From Christiangramia gaetbulicola (GTDB lineage Bacteria; Bacteroidota; Bacteroidia; Flavobacteriales; Flavobacteriaceae), in NCBI RefSeq assembly GCF_003054225.1, contig NZ_QBKQ01000003.1:620001-684000 (forward strand): 64,000 nucleotides of DNA, in the 5' to 3' direction. Below, piece after piece: positions 38,100 to 47,267 of the stretch; the stretch's first letter is position 1, and each line of letters begins with the position of its first letter. The notes beneath the pieces were generated by a model. The model was not told where the DNA came from, did no database searches, and saw only the letters and a list, made by a program, of their open reading frames with translations. A program made the position numbers and the translations under genes.

Positions 38100-38201
38100 G
38101 GTATTGTTTTAAGATTTTTTTTGTAATCATTTAAGATTTAGTGAGTTATGTATTAATAAATCAAAAAAATAAGTTAATTTCATAGGCTCTACACTAATGA
38201 A

Positions 38202-39344
38202 ATGAAATTCGCTTCAGAAATATTAAAACGAAACAGTTCTCAAATTATGGAGAACTGGGAATCCCTGGTAAAGGAGGAGATTCCTGCATCTAATATTTCC
38301 AGTGATCTTGCTTTAAGAAACCAATTGCCTAATGTCCTTGAGGATATTGCAGATATTATAGATCGATACGACGAATTTTCTGAAATCGAGAAGAATAAGA
38401 AATACGAGGCTATCATCAAGAATAGTTTCGATCATGGCCGGCACAGGGCAACCACCTCGCATTATACTTTACAGCAAATACTCAGGGAGTATGTCATTTT
38501 TCACAAAGTGCTCACCGAAACGCTTATTAAAAATAAAGTGTATACGAAGAGAATAGGCAATACTTTAAAGTATACTCTGGAAACAGCAATGCTTACCTCG
38601 GCCACTTCTTTTAGCGATTCTTTACAGGAGATGCGGGAAAAACTTGTGGGTACCCTGGCACACGATATTAGGAATCCTATCTCTGCAGCATATTTTGCCC
38701 TGGACGTGATAAATTTTAATGATGATAAAGAAAGGATAGAAAGCCTAAGAGCCATGGGATTGCGTAGTCTTAAAAAATCGCTGGACCTGCTGGAGGGACT
38801 TTTAGATGCGATTAGCGTCAAGGCCGGTGAAGGAATCACCTTGAACTTTGCTGAAATAGATATAGTAAGAGAGATAAGGTGGGTTTTTAAAGAAGCTTCA
38901 GAGATCTATAATAACCAAATTATTTTTGAATGTAATGAAGAAGAAATCATAGGGATTTTTGATGGAACGGCTATAAGAAGGGTGATCGAAAACCTGGTTG
39001 CGAATGCCGTGAAGTATGGTTCCAGGAATTCCGAGATCAAAATGATCCTGGAAAATTTTGAAGAGGAGGTGGTTATAAAGATCCATAATTTTGGAAAGCC
39101 CATAGATAAAAGCAGTCAATCTGAAATTTTTGATTTTCTTAATCGCGGCACAAGATCTGAAAATACAGATATGGAAGGCTGGGGAATGGGGCTTACCCTG
39201 GTTAAAAGCGTAGCCCTGGCTCATGGAGGAATGGTTTCTCTTGAAAGCAATAAAGAGGACGGAACTACTTTTTCAATCAGTTTGAAGAAGAATTTCAATC
39301 AACCGGGAAAGGTGCGCACAGAACTCAATTATTTTACCGATTAA
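38202..39344 (+). CDS. Soluble sensor histidine kinase
   Basis: The 380-residue protein has no signal or membrane segment. The N-terminal 1-140 is an all-helical domain resembling RsbRD-N-type sensors (NSSQIMENWESLVKEE; GRHRATTSHYTLQQILREY). The kinase core follows: H-box LAHDIRNPIS (His about 154), N-box NLVANAVKYG and G-box GWGMGLTLVKSVALAHGG. No response regulator is next to it, so it is an orphan, and its partner is unknown. The signal is probably intracellular. Confidence 0.85.
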   Translation: MKFASEILKRNSSQIMENWESLVKEEIPASNISSDLALRNQLPNVLEDIADIIDRYDEFSEIEKNKKYEAIIKNSFDHGRHRATTSHYTLQQILREYVIFHKVLTETLIKNKVYTKRIGNTLKYTLETAMLTSATSFSDSLQEMREKLVGTLAHDIRNPISAAYFALDVINFNDDKERIESLRAMGLRSLKKSLDLLEGLLDAISVKAGEGITLNFAEIDIVREIRWVFKEASEIYNNQIIFECNEEEIIGIFDGTAIRRVIENLVANAVKYGSRNSEIKMILENFEEEVVIKIHNFGKPIDKSSQSEIFDFLNRGTRSENTDMEGWGMGLTLVKSVALAHGGMVSLESNKEDGTTFSISLKKNFNQPGKVRTELNYFTD

Positions 39345-39424
39345 TATTATTCAATAAATACTCAGAATCGAACAATAGATCGTTCGATCAAAATTCAAAG
39401 ACCCTGCAATTAAATCTTTAAGAT

Positions 39425-40963
39425 ATGCTCGTAAAGGTATATGGCAGTGCTGTTTTTGGAGTTGAAGCTACTACCATCACAGTTGAAGTAAACGTAGCTC
39501 CAGGTATTGGATATCATTTGGTTGGTCTTCCCGATAATGCCGTAAAGGAATCCAGTTATCGAATAGCGGCTGCTCTGCAAAACAATAATTTAAAATTACC
39601 GGGTAAAAAGATCATTATCAATATGGCTCCTGCAGATCTTCGGAAAGAAGGCTCAGCCTATGATCTTACTTTTGCGCTAGGGATTCTTGCCGCGTCCAAA
39701 CAGATAAAAGCAGATAATATCTCAGATTACTTGATCATGGGGGAGTTATCTCTCGATGGTAGCCTGCAGCCAATTCGCGGTGCTTTACCCATAGCTATAC
39801 AGGCGAAAAAAGAAGGCTTTAAAGGCTTTATCCTTCCGGAACAGAATGCAAGGGAAGCTGCCATCGTTTCCGGGCTTGAGGTTTACGGGGTGAAAAATAT
39901 CACCCAGGTAACCGACTTTTTCGATAAGGACCTTGAATTGGAAAGAACAGTTATCAATACCCGGGAAACATTCTACAATAACCTGAATAATTTAGAACAC
40001 GATTTCGCAGATGTAAAAGGGCAGGAATCTATAAAACGCTGCATGGAGATCGCCGCTGCCGGCGGTCATAATATCATTCTTATAGGTCCTCCCGGTGCCG
40101 GCAAAACTATGCTGGCCAAGCGCTTGCCTACGATATTACCTCCCATGACCCTTCAGGAAGCTCTTGAAACTACTAAAATTCACAGTGTAGCCGGTCGAAT
40201 CAAGGACAATATTGGTTTAATGTCTCAGAGACCTTTCAGGAGTCCACATCATACGATTTCAGACGTAGCCCTGGTTGGAGGCGGAGCATATCCGCAACCC
40301 GGTGAAATTTCACTTTCTCATAATGGCGTTTTATTTCTGGATGAACTTCCTGAATTTAAGCGGGGAGTGCTGGAAGTTATGCGTCAGCCTCTGGAAGATA
40401 GGGAAGTCACTATTTCCAGGGCTAAATTTACGGTTACCTATCCCTCAAGTTTTATGCTGGTAGCTAGCATGAATCCTAGTCCGGGAGGATATTTCAATGA
40501 TCCCGGGGCTCCGGTAACTTCCTCTCCTTTTGAGATGCAGCGCTACCTGAGTAAAATAAGCGGGCCACTTCTGGACAGGATAGATATTCATATAGAAGTT
40601 ACTCCTGTGCCTTTTGACAAATTAAGTGAGGAAAGAAGAGGGGAAAGCAGTGTGCAAATAAGGGAAAGGGTGACCAGGGCCAGGGAGCTTCAGACGAGGC
40701 GTTTTGAAGGGGTAGACCACATTCATTATAACGCTCAAATGGGGCCAAAACAGATCAGGGAATTCTGCAAATTAGAGGATAATTCAAAATTACTACTTAA
40801 AACGGCTATGGAGCGATTGAATCTTTCAGCGAGGGCTTACGATCGTATTTTAAAGGTTTCCAGAAGTATTGCAGACCTGGAGGGAAGTGAAGCCATTATG
40901 GGGGACCACATTAGTGAAGCCATACAGTATAGAAGTTTAGATCGTGAAGGTTGGTTAGCCTGA
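39425..40963 (+). CDS. YifB/ComM-family Mg-chelatase-like AAA+ ATPase
   Basis: The 512-residue protein has an N-terminal Lon-protease-like (ChlI) domain (about 10-170; YHLVGLPDNAVKESSYRI, ILAASKQIKADN) and an AAA+ core with Walker A GPPGAGKTML and Walker B LFLDELPEF. SFMLVASMNPSPGGYF follows, with a C-terminal Mg-chelatase domain (LSARAYDRILKVSRSIADLEG). ComM is a DNA helicase that drives branch migration during natural transformation, while the role of YifB in most bacteria is less clear. Length is normal for the family. Confidence 0.92.
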   Translation: MLVKVYGSAVFGVEATTITVEVNVAPGIGYHLVGLPDNAVKESSYRIAAALQNNNLKLPGKKIIINMAPADLRKEGSAYDLTFALGILAASKQIKADNISDYLIMGELSLDGSLQPIRGALPIAIQAKKEGFKGFILPEQNAREAAIVSGLEVYGVKNITQVTDFFDKDLELERTVINTRETFYNNLNNLEHDFADVKGQESIKRCMEIAAAGGHNIILIGPPGAGKTMLAKRLPTILPPMTLQEALETTKIHSVAGRIKDNIGLMSQRPFRSPHHTISDVALVGGGAYPQPGEISLSHNGVLFLDELPEFKRGVLEVMRQPLEDREVTISRAKFTVTYPSSFMLVASMNPSPGGYFNDPGAPVTSSPFEMQRYLSKISGPLLDRIDIHIEVTPVPFDKLSEERRGESSVQIRERVTRARELQTRRFEGVDHIHYNAQMGPKQIREFCKLEDNSKLLLKTAMERLNLSARAYDRILKVSRSIADLEGSEAIMGDHISEAIQYRSLDREGWLA

Positions 40964-41080
40964 ATATCTTGAGTTTTAATTAACTAAACCTAACCGGCTT
41001 TTTTATATTTTTGGGAAGACCGTAAAAACCAATCTGCAATTTCTGAAGGGAATTTCTTCGGAAAAAAACAACCTAAACTA

Positions 41081-42244
41081 ATGAAAAGAATTTTTCTAAT
41101 TTTTCTCTGTCTTGGGATCTTCTCATGTAAAGGAGATAAATCTAAAGAAGTTGAAAAAAACACAACCAGTAATGATAGTATCGATGTTGAAGGTCTTTTA
41201 CCAGACGGTCTAATGGCTACTGAACCCGTTATTCTGGATGTGGAAGAAGCAAATAAACTTGTAGAGCTTCCTTTGGCCTGTATAGAAACCGAATATCCCA
41301 ATAAGCTGGGACAAACTCTCGAAAATAAAGAGGCGATAGGTGAACCACATGAATTACACCCGGCTTTCTATGGTTGTTTCGACTGGCACTCTTCGGTACA
41401 TGCTCACTGGTCGCTGGTAAGCCTGCTAAAACAATTTCCTAAGATCGAAAGGAAAGAGGAGATCAGGGAAACCCTTACCAAATCTCTGTCGGCTGAAAAT
41501 ATTAAGGGAGAACTTGATTATTTTAAAAGGAATCAGAGTGCTTCTTTTGAAAGAACATACGGATGGGCGTGGTTGCTAAAACTGGCTGAGGAACTAAAGA
41601 CCTGGGAAGATCCGCTAGGACAGGAACTCGCTGCAAACCTGCAACCCTTAACCGAGCTTATTATTCAGAATTATATAGAATTTCTACCTAAGCTTAATTA
41701 TCCAATCAGGGTAGGTGAACATACGAATACCGCCTTTGGACTTGCCTTTGCCTACGATTACGCGAAAGCGACCGAGAATCAAAAGTTTCTGGATATCATT
41801 AAAAAACGAGCCCAGGACTTTTATTTAAAAGATGATAATTGTCCCGTAACCTGGGAGCCAGGAGGATATGATTTTCTTTCGCCTTGCCTTTCTGAAATTG
41901 ATATTATGAGGCGTGTACTTCCTAAAAATGCCTTCAGCTTATGGATAGACGATTTTATGCCTCAGCTAAAGAAAGATGATTTCCAGATGGAAGTGGGTGA
42001 AGTTTCAGATAGAACCGATGGAAAATTAGTTCATCTGGACGGGCTCAACTTTAGCAGAGCCTGGGTTTTTTATGGCCTCGCCAATGAGTATCCAGAGCAG
42101 TTTGGGCATCTAAAAAGCCTTGCCAATGAGCATGTAGCCTATTCTTTTCCAAATGTTGTGGGAGACGATTATGAAGGAGGACACTGGTTAGGATCATTTG
42201 CTATATACGCTTTACAGAAATCTCAGGGTAAAGTGAAGGAGTGA
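41081..42244 (+). CDS. DUF2891-family lipoprotein
   Basis: The 387-residue protein has a lipoprotein signal (IFSC-KGDKSKE). The body matches DUF2891: HPAFYGCFDWHSSVHAHWSLV, ERTYGWAWLLKLAEEL, HTNTAFGLAFAYDYA and YEGGHWLGSFAIYAL. These have an (alpha/alpha)-barrel look seen in glycosidases and transglutaminase-like folds, but no activity can be read. It is translationally coupled to the NRAMP-like gene (4-bp overlap GTGA) and heads the pxp operon, so a role in supplying 5-oxoproline or other lactams is possible. Confidence 0.82.
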   Translation: MKRIFLIFLCLGIFSCKGDKSKEVEKNTTSNDSIDVEGLLPDGLMATEPVILDVEEANKLVELPLACIETEYPNKLGQTLENKEAIGEPHELHPAFYGCFDWHSSVHAHWSLVSLLKQFPKIERKEEIRETLTKSLSAENIKGELDYFKRNQSASFERTYGWAWLLKLAEELKTWEDPLGQELAANLQPLTELIIQNYIEFLPKLNYPIRVGEHTNTAFGLAFAYDYAKATENQKFLDIIKKRAQDFYLKDDNCPVTWEPGGYDFLSPCLSEIDIMRRVLPKNAFSLWIDDFMPQLKKDDFQMEVGEVSDRTDGKLVHLDGLNFSRAWVFYGLANEYPEQFGHLKSLANEHVAYSFPNVVGDDYEGGHWLGSFAIYALQKSQGKVKE

Positions 42245-43461
42245 GAAACTTTTTAAAGAACTTAGGACCGGGAATACTCGTTTCTGCAGCGTTCATAGGG
42301 CCGGGTACGGTTACCATTTGCAGCGTTGCCGGGGTAAACTTTGGTTATTCTTTATTATGGGCTTTATCAATCTCCATTTTTGCCTGCATCATCCTCCAGG
42401 AAATGTCGGCCCGGTTAGGCCTGATCTCAGGGAAGGGTTTAAGTGATTGTATTCGCGACGAGTTAAAGAATCCTGCGATCAGGATCTTTATTCTATTCCT
42501 TATATTTTCTGCGATCGTCATTGGCAATGCAGCCTATGAGGCAGGTAACATTACCGGCGCCGTCCTTGGTGTGGAGGCTGTTTTTCAGTCAAAAAACTTT
42601 GAGGTTGGCGCTTTCAGCTTCAATATCTGGAGTTTACTAATTGGAGGAATAGCATTTTTTCTACTTTACCTAGGGAGCTATAAAAAACTGGAAAAGGTTT
42701 TCATTGGCCTGGTTTTGCTTATGAGCGTAGCTTTCATTCTAACCGCCATCATCACCCAACCTGATATTACCGGAATTCTTAGAGGATTTATCCCGGGATC
42801 ATTTGATGCCGGACTTTTAACCATCATAGCCTTGGTGGGCACTACCGTTGTACCCTATAATCTTTTTCTGCATGCTTCATTAGTCAGTGAAAAATGGAAT
42901 GGTCCGCAATACCTGGGAGCGGTAAGAAAAGAACTGGTATTCTCATTATTGCTGGGTGGAATGGTCTCTATGGCTATTGTAATATGTGCCGCCGCAGCGA
43001 ATATAGATAAGATCGAGTCTGCCGCAGATCTGGCTCTGGGCCTTGAGCCTTTATTCGGAAATTCGGCCACCATTTTTATAGCGATAGGGCTTCTGGCAGC
43101 AGGAATCACCTCTTCAATTACAGCTCCATTAGCAGCTGCTTATGTTGTTCAGGGCTGTCTGGGATGGAAAGGGGGAATGCAATCCAAAAGGTTTAAGGCG
43201 GTGTGGATGATCGTAATTATACTTGGGGTTATATTTTCATCCCTTGGTATTAAACCAGTCGAAATAATACAATTCGCTCAAATCGCCAACGGTTTGGTAC
43301 TGCCAGTCGTGGCAATTTTCTTATTTTGGATAGTGAACCAAAGTTCTGTCCTTGGAAAACACAAAAACAATCTATGGCAAAACATAATAGGTTTTATCGT
43401 AATTGCTTTATCTGTTTTCCTGGGAGTAAAATCTATTTTAAACGTAATTCAAAATTTTTAG
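42241..43461 (+). CDS. NRAMP-superfamily transporter lacking the metal-binding DPGN motif
   Basis: The 406-residue inner-membrane protein has about 11 helices. It starts at a GTG overlapping the upstream stop. Helix 1 reads FIGPGTVTIC where classical NRAMP metal transporters read YIDPGN, so the metal-coordinating Asp and Asn are absent. Helix 6 reads VVPYNLFLHASLV in place of the usual MPHNLFLHSALV, losing the metal-ligand Met. It is followed without gap by pxpA. Known NRAMP homologues without these residues move other ions, and the operon suggests 5-oxoproline or another organic substrate, which is inference. Confidence 0.85.
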   Translation: MRNFLKNLGPGILVSAAFIGPGTVTICSVAGVNFGYSLLWALSISIFACIILQEMSARLGLISGKGLSDCIRDELKNPAIRIFILFLIFSAIVIGNAAYEAGNITGAVLGVEAVFQSKNFEVGAFSFNIWSLLIGGIAFFLLYLGSYKKLEKVFIGLVLLMSVAFILTAIITQPDITGILRGFIPGSFDAGLLTIIALVGTTVVPYNLFLHASLVSEKWNGPQYLGAVRKELVFSLLLGGMVSMAIVICAAAANIDKIESAADLALGLEPLFGNSATIFIAIGLLAAGITSSITAPLAAAYVVQGCLGWKGGMQSKRFKAVWMIVIILGVIFSSLGIKPVEIIQFAQIANGLVLPVVAIFLFWIVNQSSVLGKHKNNLWQNIIGFIVIALSVFLGVKSILNVIQNF

Positions 43462-44202
43462 ATGGAAAGGACCATACATTTAAATTGTGATCTAGGAGAA
43501 GGCGGGAAGTATGACGAAGAGATCATGCCTTTGATCTCTGCCTGTAATATTGCTTGTGGAGGTCATGCCGGAAACCTGGAAACCATGCATAGAACTGTTA
43601 GGATGGCCATGGAACATGATGTTGAAATAGGAGCGCATCCTTCTTATCCAGACCGGGAAAATTTTGGCCGAAACCATCTCGAGATGTCTGCCCGGGATCT
43701 TAAACTTTCTATCGAAGGTCAGATCTTAAGTTTAAAACAGATCGCAGAATCTGAGGGCGGAAAAATGACTCATGTAAAACTTCATGGAGCACTTTATAAT
43801 GACGCTGCGAAAGATGAAAATATAGCCCGGCTTATCGTAGAATGTCTGGAAGATCTGGAGGAAGATTTCCGGCTTTTTGTACCGCTAAATTCTAAAATTT
43901 CTGAACTGGCCATGGGTAAATTCGACCTGTTTTTTGAGGCCTTCGCAGACCGGAATTATGAGCCAGATTACAGCCTGGTTTCACGTTCAAAAAACCATGC
44001 TTTGATCACCGAAGATCAACAGGTTTTTGAGCATGTTTTTTTCATGTATAATGACGGGAAAATAAAGACGTTTTCAGGTGAAGAAATCAGCTGCAAAGCA
44101 GATACTTTTTGCGTGCATAGCGACACTCCATCTTCCCTTGAGATCATCCATTTTTTACATAAGAAATTTGCTGAAAAAGGAATAGGAGTAAAGAATACTT
44201 AA
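43462..44202 (+). CDS. pxpA: 5-oxoprolinase subunit A (LamB/YcsF)
   Basis: The 246-residue subunit works with PxpB and PxpC in the ATP-dependent opening of 5-oxoproline to glutamate. It shows the LamB/YcsF signature LNCDLGEGG at the start, SACNIACGGHAGN, GAHPSYPDRENFGR and HVKLHGALYN. It begins right after the transporter stop and overlaps pxpB by one base (TAATG). The product, glutamate, removes a spontaneous damage product of glutamine. Confidence 0.95.
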   Translation: MERTIHLNCDLGEGGKYDEEIMPLISACNIACGGHAGNLETMHRTVRMAMEHDVEIGAHPSYPDRENFGRNHLEMSARDLKLSIEGQILSLKQIAESEGGKMTHVKLHGALYNDAAKDENIARLIVECLEDLEEDFRLFVPLNSKISELAMGKFDLFFEAFADRNYEPDYSLVSRSKNHALITEDQQVFEHVFFMYNDGKIKTFSGEEISCKADTFCVHSDTPSSLEIIHFLHKKFAEKGIGVKNT

Positions 44203-44933
44203 TGACAGATTATCCAAAAATAACACCACTAGGAGACCGCTCTATTTTGATAGATTTCGGTGATAAGATCAATGATGAAACTCTGGATAAAGTGCTATTT
44301 TACAAGCAAAAGCTTGAAAATGAAAAGTTTAAACAAAGGGTTGAAGTAATAAACACATATAACTCGTTATTAATTAGTTACATGTTCACTATAGAAGATG
44401 TCTATAGTGAGTTTTTAAGGCTTAAAGACCTATTGACCGAGGCTAATATACCAAAAAAAACGAACTACAGAATTTTTCACATTCCGGTCTGTTATGATGA
44501 AGAATTCGGTCTCGATCTGGAACACATTTCCAGGCAGAAAAATCTTTCAATAAATAGAATAATCGAGTTGCATACGGTTCCAATTTATCAGGTTTATTTT
44601 ATCGGTTTTCTACCAGGATTTTTATACCTCGGTGGGCTCGATTCCAGGCTTCAGATTTCAAGAAAAGAAACCCCTAGAAGATCGGTCGAAAAAGGCTCGG
44701 TTGGGATAGGTGAAAATCAAACCGGGATCTATCCAAAAAACAGTCCGGGAGGATGGCAAATTTTGGGCAGATCTCCACTTCAATTATTCGATAAAAATGA
44801 AGACCCACCTTGTCCTTTTTCTGCCGGCGACAAAATAAAATTTGAAGCGGTTTCTAGAGAGGATTATGATCGCATTGAGCAGGATGTAAATGAAGGAAAT
44901 TATCAACTCAAATTTGAAGATCATCATGGCTGA
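44202..44933 (+). CDS. pxpB: 5-oxoprolinase subunit B (KipI-like)
   Basis: The 243-residue carboxyltransferase-C/D domain protein matches KipI/AHS1: GDRSILIDFGD, CYDEEFGLDLEHIS, GFLPGFLYLGGLD, PRRSVEKGSVGIGENQTGIYP and SPGGWQILGRSP. It couples with PxpC to form the cyclophilin-like ATP-activating part of the complex. It overlaps pxpC by 8 bp. Confidence 0.95.
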   Translation: MTDYPKITPLGDRSILIDFGDKINDETLDKVLFYKQKLENEKFKQRVEVINTYNSLLISYMFTIEDVYSEFLRLKDLLTEANIPKKTNYRIFHIPVCYDEEFGLDLEHISRQKNLSINRIIELHTVPIYQVYFIGFLPGFLYLGGLDSRLQISRKETPRRSVEKGSVGIGENQTGIYPKNSPGGWQILGRSPLQLFDKNEDPPCPFSAGDKIKFEAVSREDYDRIEQDVNEGNYQLKFEDHHG

Positions 44934-45792
44934 AATTGAAGTTTTACAACCGGGATTATTTTCAAGTATTCAGGATCTGGGAAGGTTCGGTTATCAAAAA
45001 TTCGGGGTGCCTCATAGCGGGGTTATGGATAGATATTCTATGCGTATTTGTAATATGATCCTGGGGAATCCTCAGGAAACTGCTGTTATGGAAATTACCA
45101 TGCAGGGGCCGGAATTAAAATTTTCAGCTTCGGCCTATATTTGTATTTGTGGAGCCGATATTTCTCCTAAAGTAAATTCCGAAGAAATCCCACAAGATGA
45201 AATTATTGAAATTAAGGCCGGCGATATATTGAAATTCGGAGGTCTAAGGAATGGCTTTCGCGCTTACCTGGGAATTCGCGGTGGTTTTACCACTAAAGAA
45301 GTTCTGGGTAGCAAGAGTTGGTATGAAGGGATAACCGATGAATTCCGGCTTAAAAAAGGAATGCTCCTGGAATATGATAACAGGGATTTTAAAGATCCTG
45401 ATACTTTTTCTGCACTAAAAACAGAACTGGATTATTTGGACTCCAGGGAGATAGAAGTATATCCGGGTCCGGAATTTGAGAAACTATCCCCAAACCAAAA
45501 GGAAGAATTTTTTAATACAGATTATACATTAGACCAAAGCAGTAACCGCATGGCGGTTCAGTTTAACCAGGAATTACCTAATGATCTGGAACCAATCATT
45601 ACCGCGCCAGTGGTCCCAGGAACCGTTCAGTTAACGCCTTCGGGTAAACTTATCGCTCTTATGAGAGATTGCCAGACTACCGGAGGTTATCCCAGAATTT
45701 TACAGCTTTCAGAAAAAGGGATAGAGACGATCGCACAAAAACGACCAGGAGAAAATATCAGGTTTCAGAAGAAAGAATATCCGCAGCTATAA
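44926..45792 (+). CDS. pxpC: 5-oxoprolinase subunit C (KipA-like)
   Basis: The 288-residue AHS2 protein shows VLQPGLFSSIQDLGRFGYQ, GVPHSGVMDRYSMRI, RNGFRAYLGIRGGF, SNRMAVQFNQEL and LMRDCQTTGGYPRILQ. The ATG at 44926 inside the end of pxpB (ATGGCTGA) gives the conserved family start. It is the last gene of the DUF2891-NRAMP-pxpABC operon and is followed by a large hairpin at 45840-45916. Confidence 0.94.
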   Translation: MAEIEVLQPGLFSSIQDLGRFGYQKFGVPHSGVMDRYSMRICNMILGNPQETAVMEITMQGPELKFSASAYICICGADISPKVNSEEIPQDEIIEIKAGDILKFGGLRNGFRAYLGIRGGFTTKEVLGSKSWYEGITDEFRLKKGMLLEYDNRDFKDPDTFSALKTELDYLDSREIEVYPGPEFEKLSPNQKEEFFNTDYTLDQSSNRMAVQFNQELPNDLEPIITAPVVPGTVQLTPSGKLIALMRDCQTTGGYPRILQLSEKGIETIAQKRPGENIRFQKKEYPQL

Positions 45793-45839
45793 TCCTTAAT
45801 TATTTGAATCTCTTTAGGCAGGTTGAGGTTTATACAAAT

Positions 45840-45916
45840 AAAAAAGTGCCACCTCGGTATGTTTTTATAGAAAAGACCCTACTCAGAACTATATTAACCT
45901 CGGTGAGCACTTTTTT
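45840..45916. ncRNA. Structured element: long two-way hairpin after pxpC
   Basis: AAAAAAGTGC-CACC (45840-45853) pairs with GGTG-A-GCACTTTTTT (45902-45916, one bulge), giving a 14-bp outer stem. Inside, GGT/ACC (856-858 / 897-899) and TATAG/CTATA (45866-45870 / 45889-45893) can pair around an 18-nt loop. The A-run and T-run would let it end transcription on both strands. It is larger and more elaborate than the other terminators here, so an additional small-RNA role is possible. No known family was recognised. Confidence 0.5.
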
Positions 45917-45982
45917 GCCCCAAAACACTTTAGTTTTACTAAAATGACTAAGACAAATATAGAGCAGAAGGCTATTCACTGA

Positions 45983-46000
45983 AAGGGGAAAATTCCCCTT
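45983..46000 (+). other. Short palindrome upstream of the hypothetical gene
   Basis: AAGGGGAA / TTCCCCTT around AA, 79 bp before the ATG at 46079. It could be a hairpin or an operator; nothing further can be said. Confidence 0.3.
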
Positions 46001-46078
46001 ATTTAAAAGATTACTTGAAAAGATTATATATTTATTTCAAATTAGCTTCCTCAATATTAACCTATTAAATCTTATACT

Positions 46079-46465
46079 ATGGCAAAACCTGCAAAATGCA
46101 TTAGCGTAGAAAAAGCTCGTGAGTTACAGGATAACTGGAAAAAATCTCGTGGTAAAGAAATTGAGAATGCCCAGGGATACCAGGATACCCGCGAATTCTG
46201 GTATAGTTTGGAGGAACTTCAGGAATATCTGGATTACGTGAGAGAAGAATCTGCTAAACAGGAAATTAAAAAGCCGGGGATTCGTATCTATTTCGCATCC
46301 TATCCAAAATCTAATCAGAAGAAAAGTTATTCTACCGTTTTTCTTGCACCTACCAAAGAATCTTCTTCAGGAGAAGAGGTAGAAGCTGTAGCAAATCAAG
46401 AAAATAACTACGAGATAGATCCATTTAATTTGTCAACTGGAGGAGAGCCACCAATCAATTATTAA
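46079..46465 (+). CDS. Conserved-looking hypothetical protein (128 aa)
   Basis: The 128-residue protein has no signal peptide or membrane segment. It is charged and mainly helical at the N-terminus (SVEKARELQDNWKKSR; REFWYSLEELQEYLDYVREE). A strand-rich middle (GIRIYFASYPKS, YSTVFLAPTK) and a low-complexity acidic tail follow. No family was recognised. It lies 5 bp before a gene for a membrane protein, so it probably forms a unit with that gene. Codon use looks like its neighbours. Confidence 0.75.
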   Translation: MAKPAKCISVEKARELQDNWKKSRGKEIENAQGYQDTREFWYSLEELQEYLDYVREESAKQEIKKPGIRIYFASYPKSNQKKSYSTVFLAPTKESSSGEEVEAVANQENNYEIDPFNLSTGGEPPINY

Positions 46466-46470
46466 AACTT

Positions 46471-47196
46471 TTGTTAGACTATTTAGTTAGTAACCTGCCA
46501 ATTTTTCTTTTAGAATTTTTGGCTGCGTTGGCAGGAACTCTTTACATCAAAAAAAATGAAAATCCAGGATATGAATTCAGGCTGATTGTCGCATTCTTAT
46601 GGTTGAGTTTCTTTGTGGAAATTACCGCTCTTTATACGCTCGTTGCTTACTACACGGAATATGAATATTTCGGATTTGTTCAAAACACGAATTTCAGGCG
46701 TAATTTCTGGCTGTATAATATTCGGAATATCATTGAATACCTGGTATATATAATTTTCTTTTTTAACCAACTAAAAAGCTCTGGGTTCAAGAAGATCATG
46801 AGATATATAGCCTTTCTCTTTATACCGGCAATGATCCTGAATTTAATTTTTTCTGGGGTATACTTTGAAGCCTATTCACAATTTACCAGCCTGGCAAGTA
46901 CTTTTATGTACGTCACTCTGATTTTAAGGTACTTCTATGAAATGCTTCAAAGTGAGGAGATATTATATTTTTACCGGTCGATGCCTTTTTACATTTCCAC
47001 AGGAGTTTTATTATGGTATTTGGCGATTACTCCATTTATCATTTATAGTAAGTATTATGAGCGGCCTAACATGGAGTTCGTGGAGATACAAAGACTCACC
47101 TTCTTTATCATGAATATTTTCTTTTACAGTTGGTTCATCTTCGGTTTTATCTTTTGTTCTTCCAAACGAGCATCCGACAAGGTTTTAACCGGTTGA
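46471..47196 (+). CDS. Hypothetical multi-pass membrane protein, paralogue 1
   Basis: The 241-residue protein has about six to seven hydrophobic segments (LVSNLPIFLLEFLAALAG; FRLIVAFLWLSFFVEI; IIEYLVYIIFFFNQL; and others). The start is a TTG 5 bp after the previous stop. It shares with its neighbour (47268-48011) a FRRNFW motif after helix 3, then FYISTGVLLWYLAITPFIIYS (neighbour FYISVGMVIWNLALIPLIIYS). Family unknown. Its place before a two-component pair suggests a signal-receiving membrane module. Confidence 0.7.
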   Translation: MLDYLVSNLPIFLLEFLAALAGTLYIKKNENPGYEFRLIVAFLWLSFFVEITALYTLVAYYTEYEYFGFVQNTNFRRNFWLYNIRNIIEYLVYIIFFFNQLKSSGFKKIMRYIAFLFIPAMILNLIFSGVYFEAYSQFTSLASTFMYVTLILRYFYEMLQSEEILYFYRSMPFYISTGVLLWYLAITPFIIYSKYYERPNMEFVEIQRLTFFIMNIFFYSWFIFGFIFCSSKRASDKVLTG

Positions 47197-47267
47197 TTCA
47201 AAATTGATGATGGGATCCTGAATTCGAAAATCTGATATTTTTTTAATGAACAGATATATTTTTTTGC

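Noticed and set aside
45669-45947. ORF over the 3' end of pxpC and the hairpin
   Set aside because: It overlaps pxpC in another frame and continues through the structured element.
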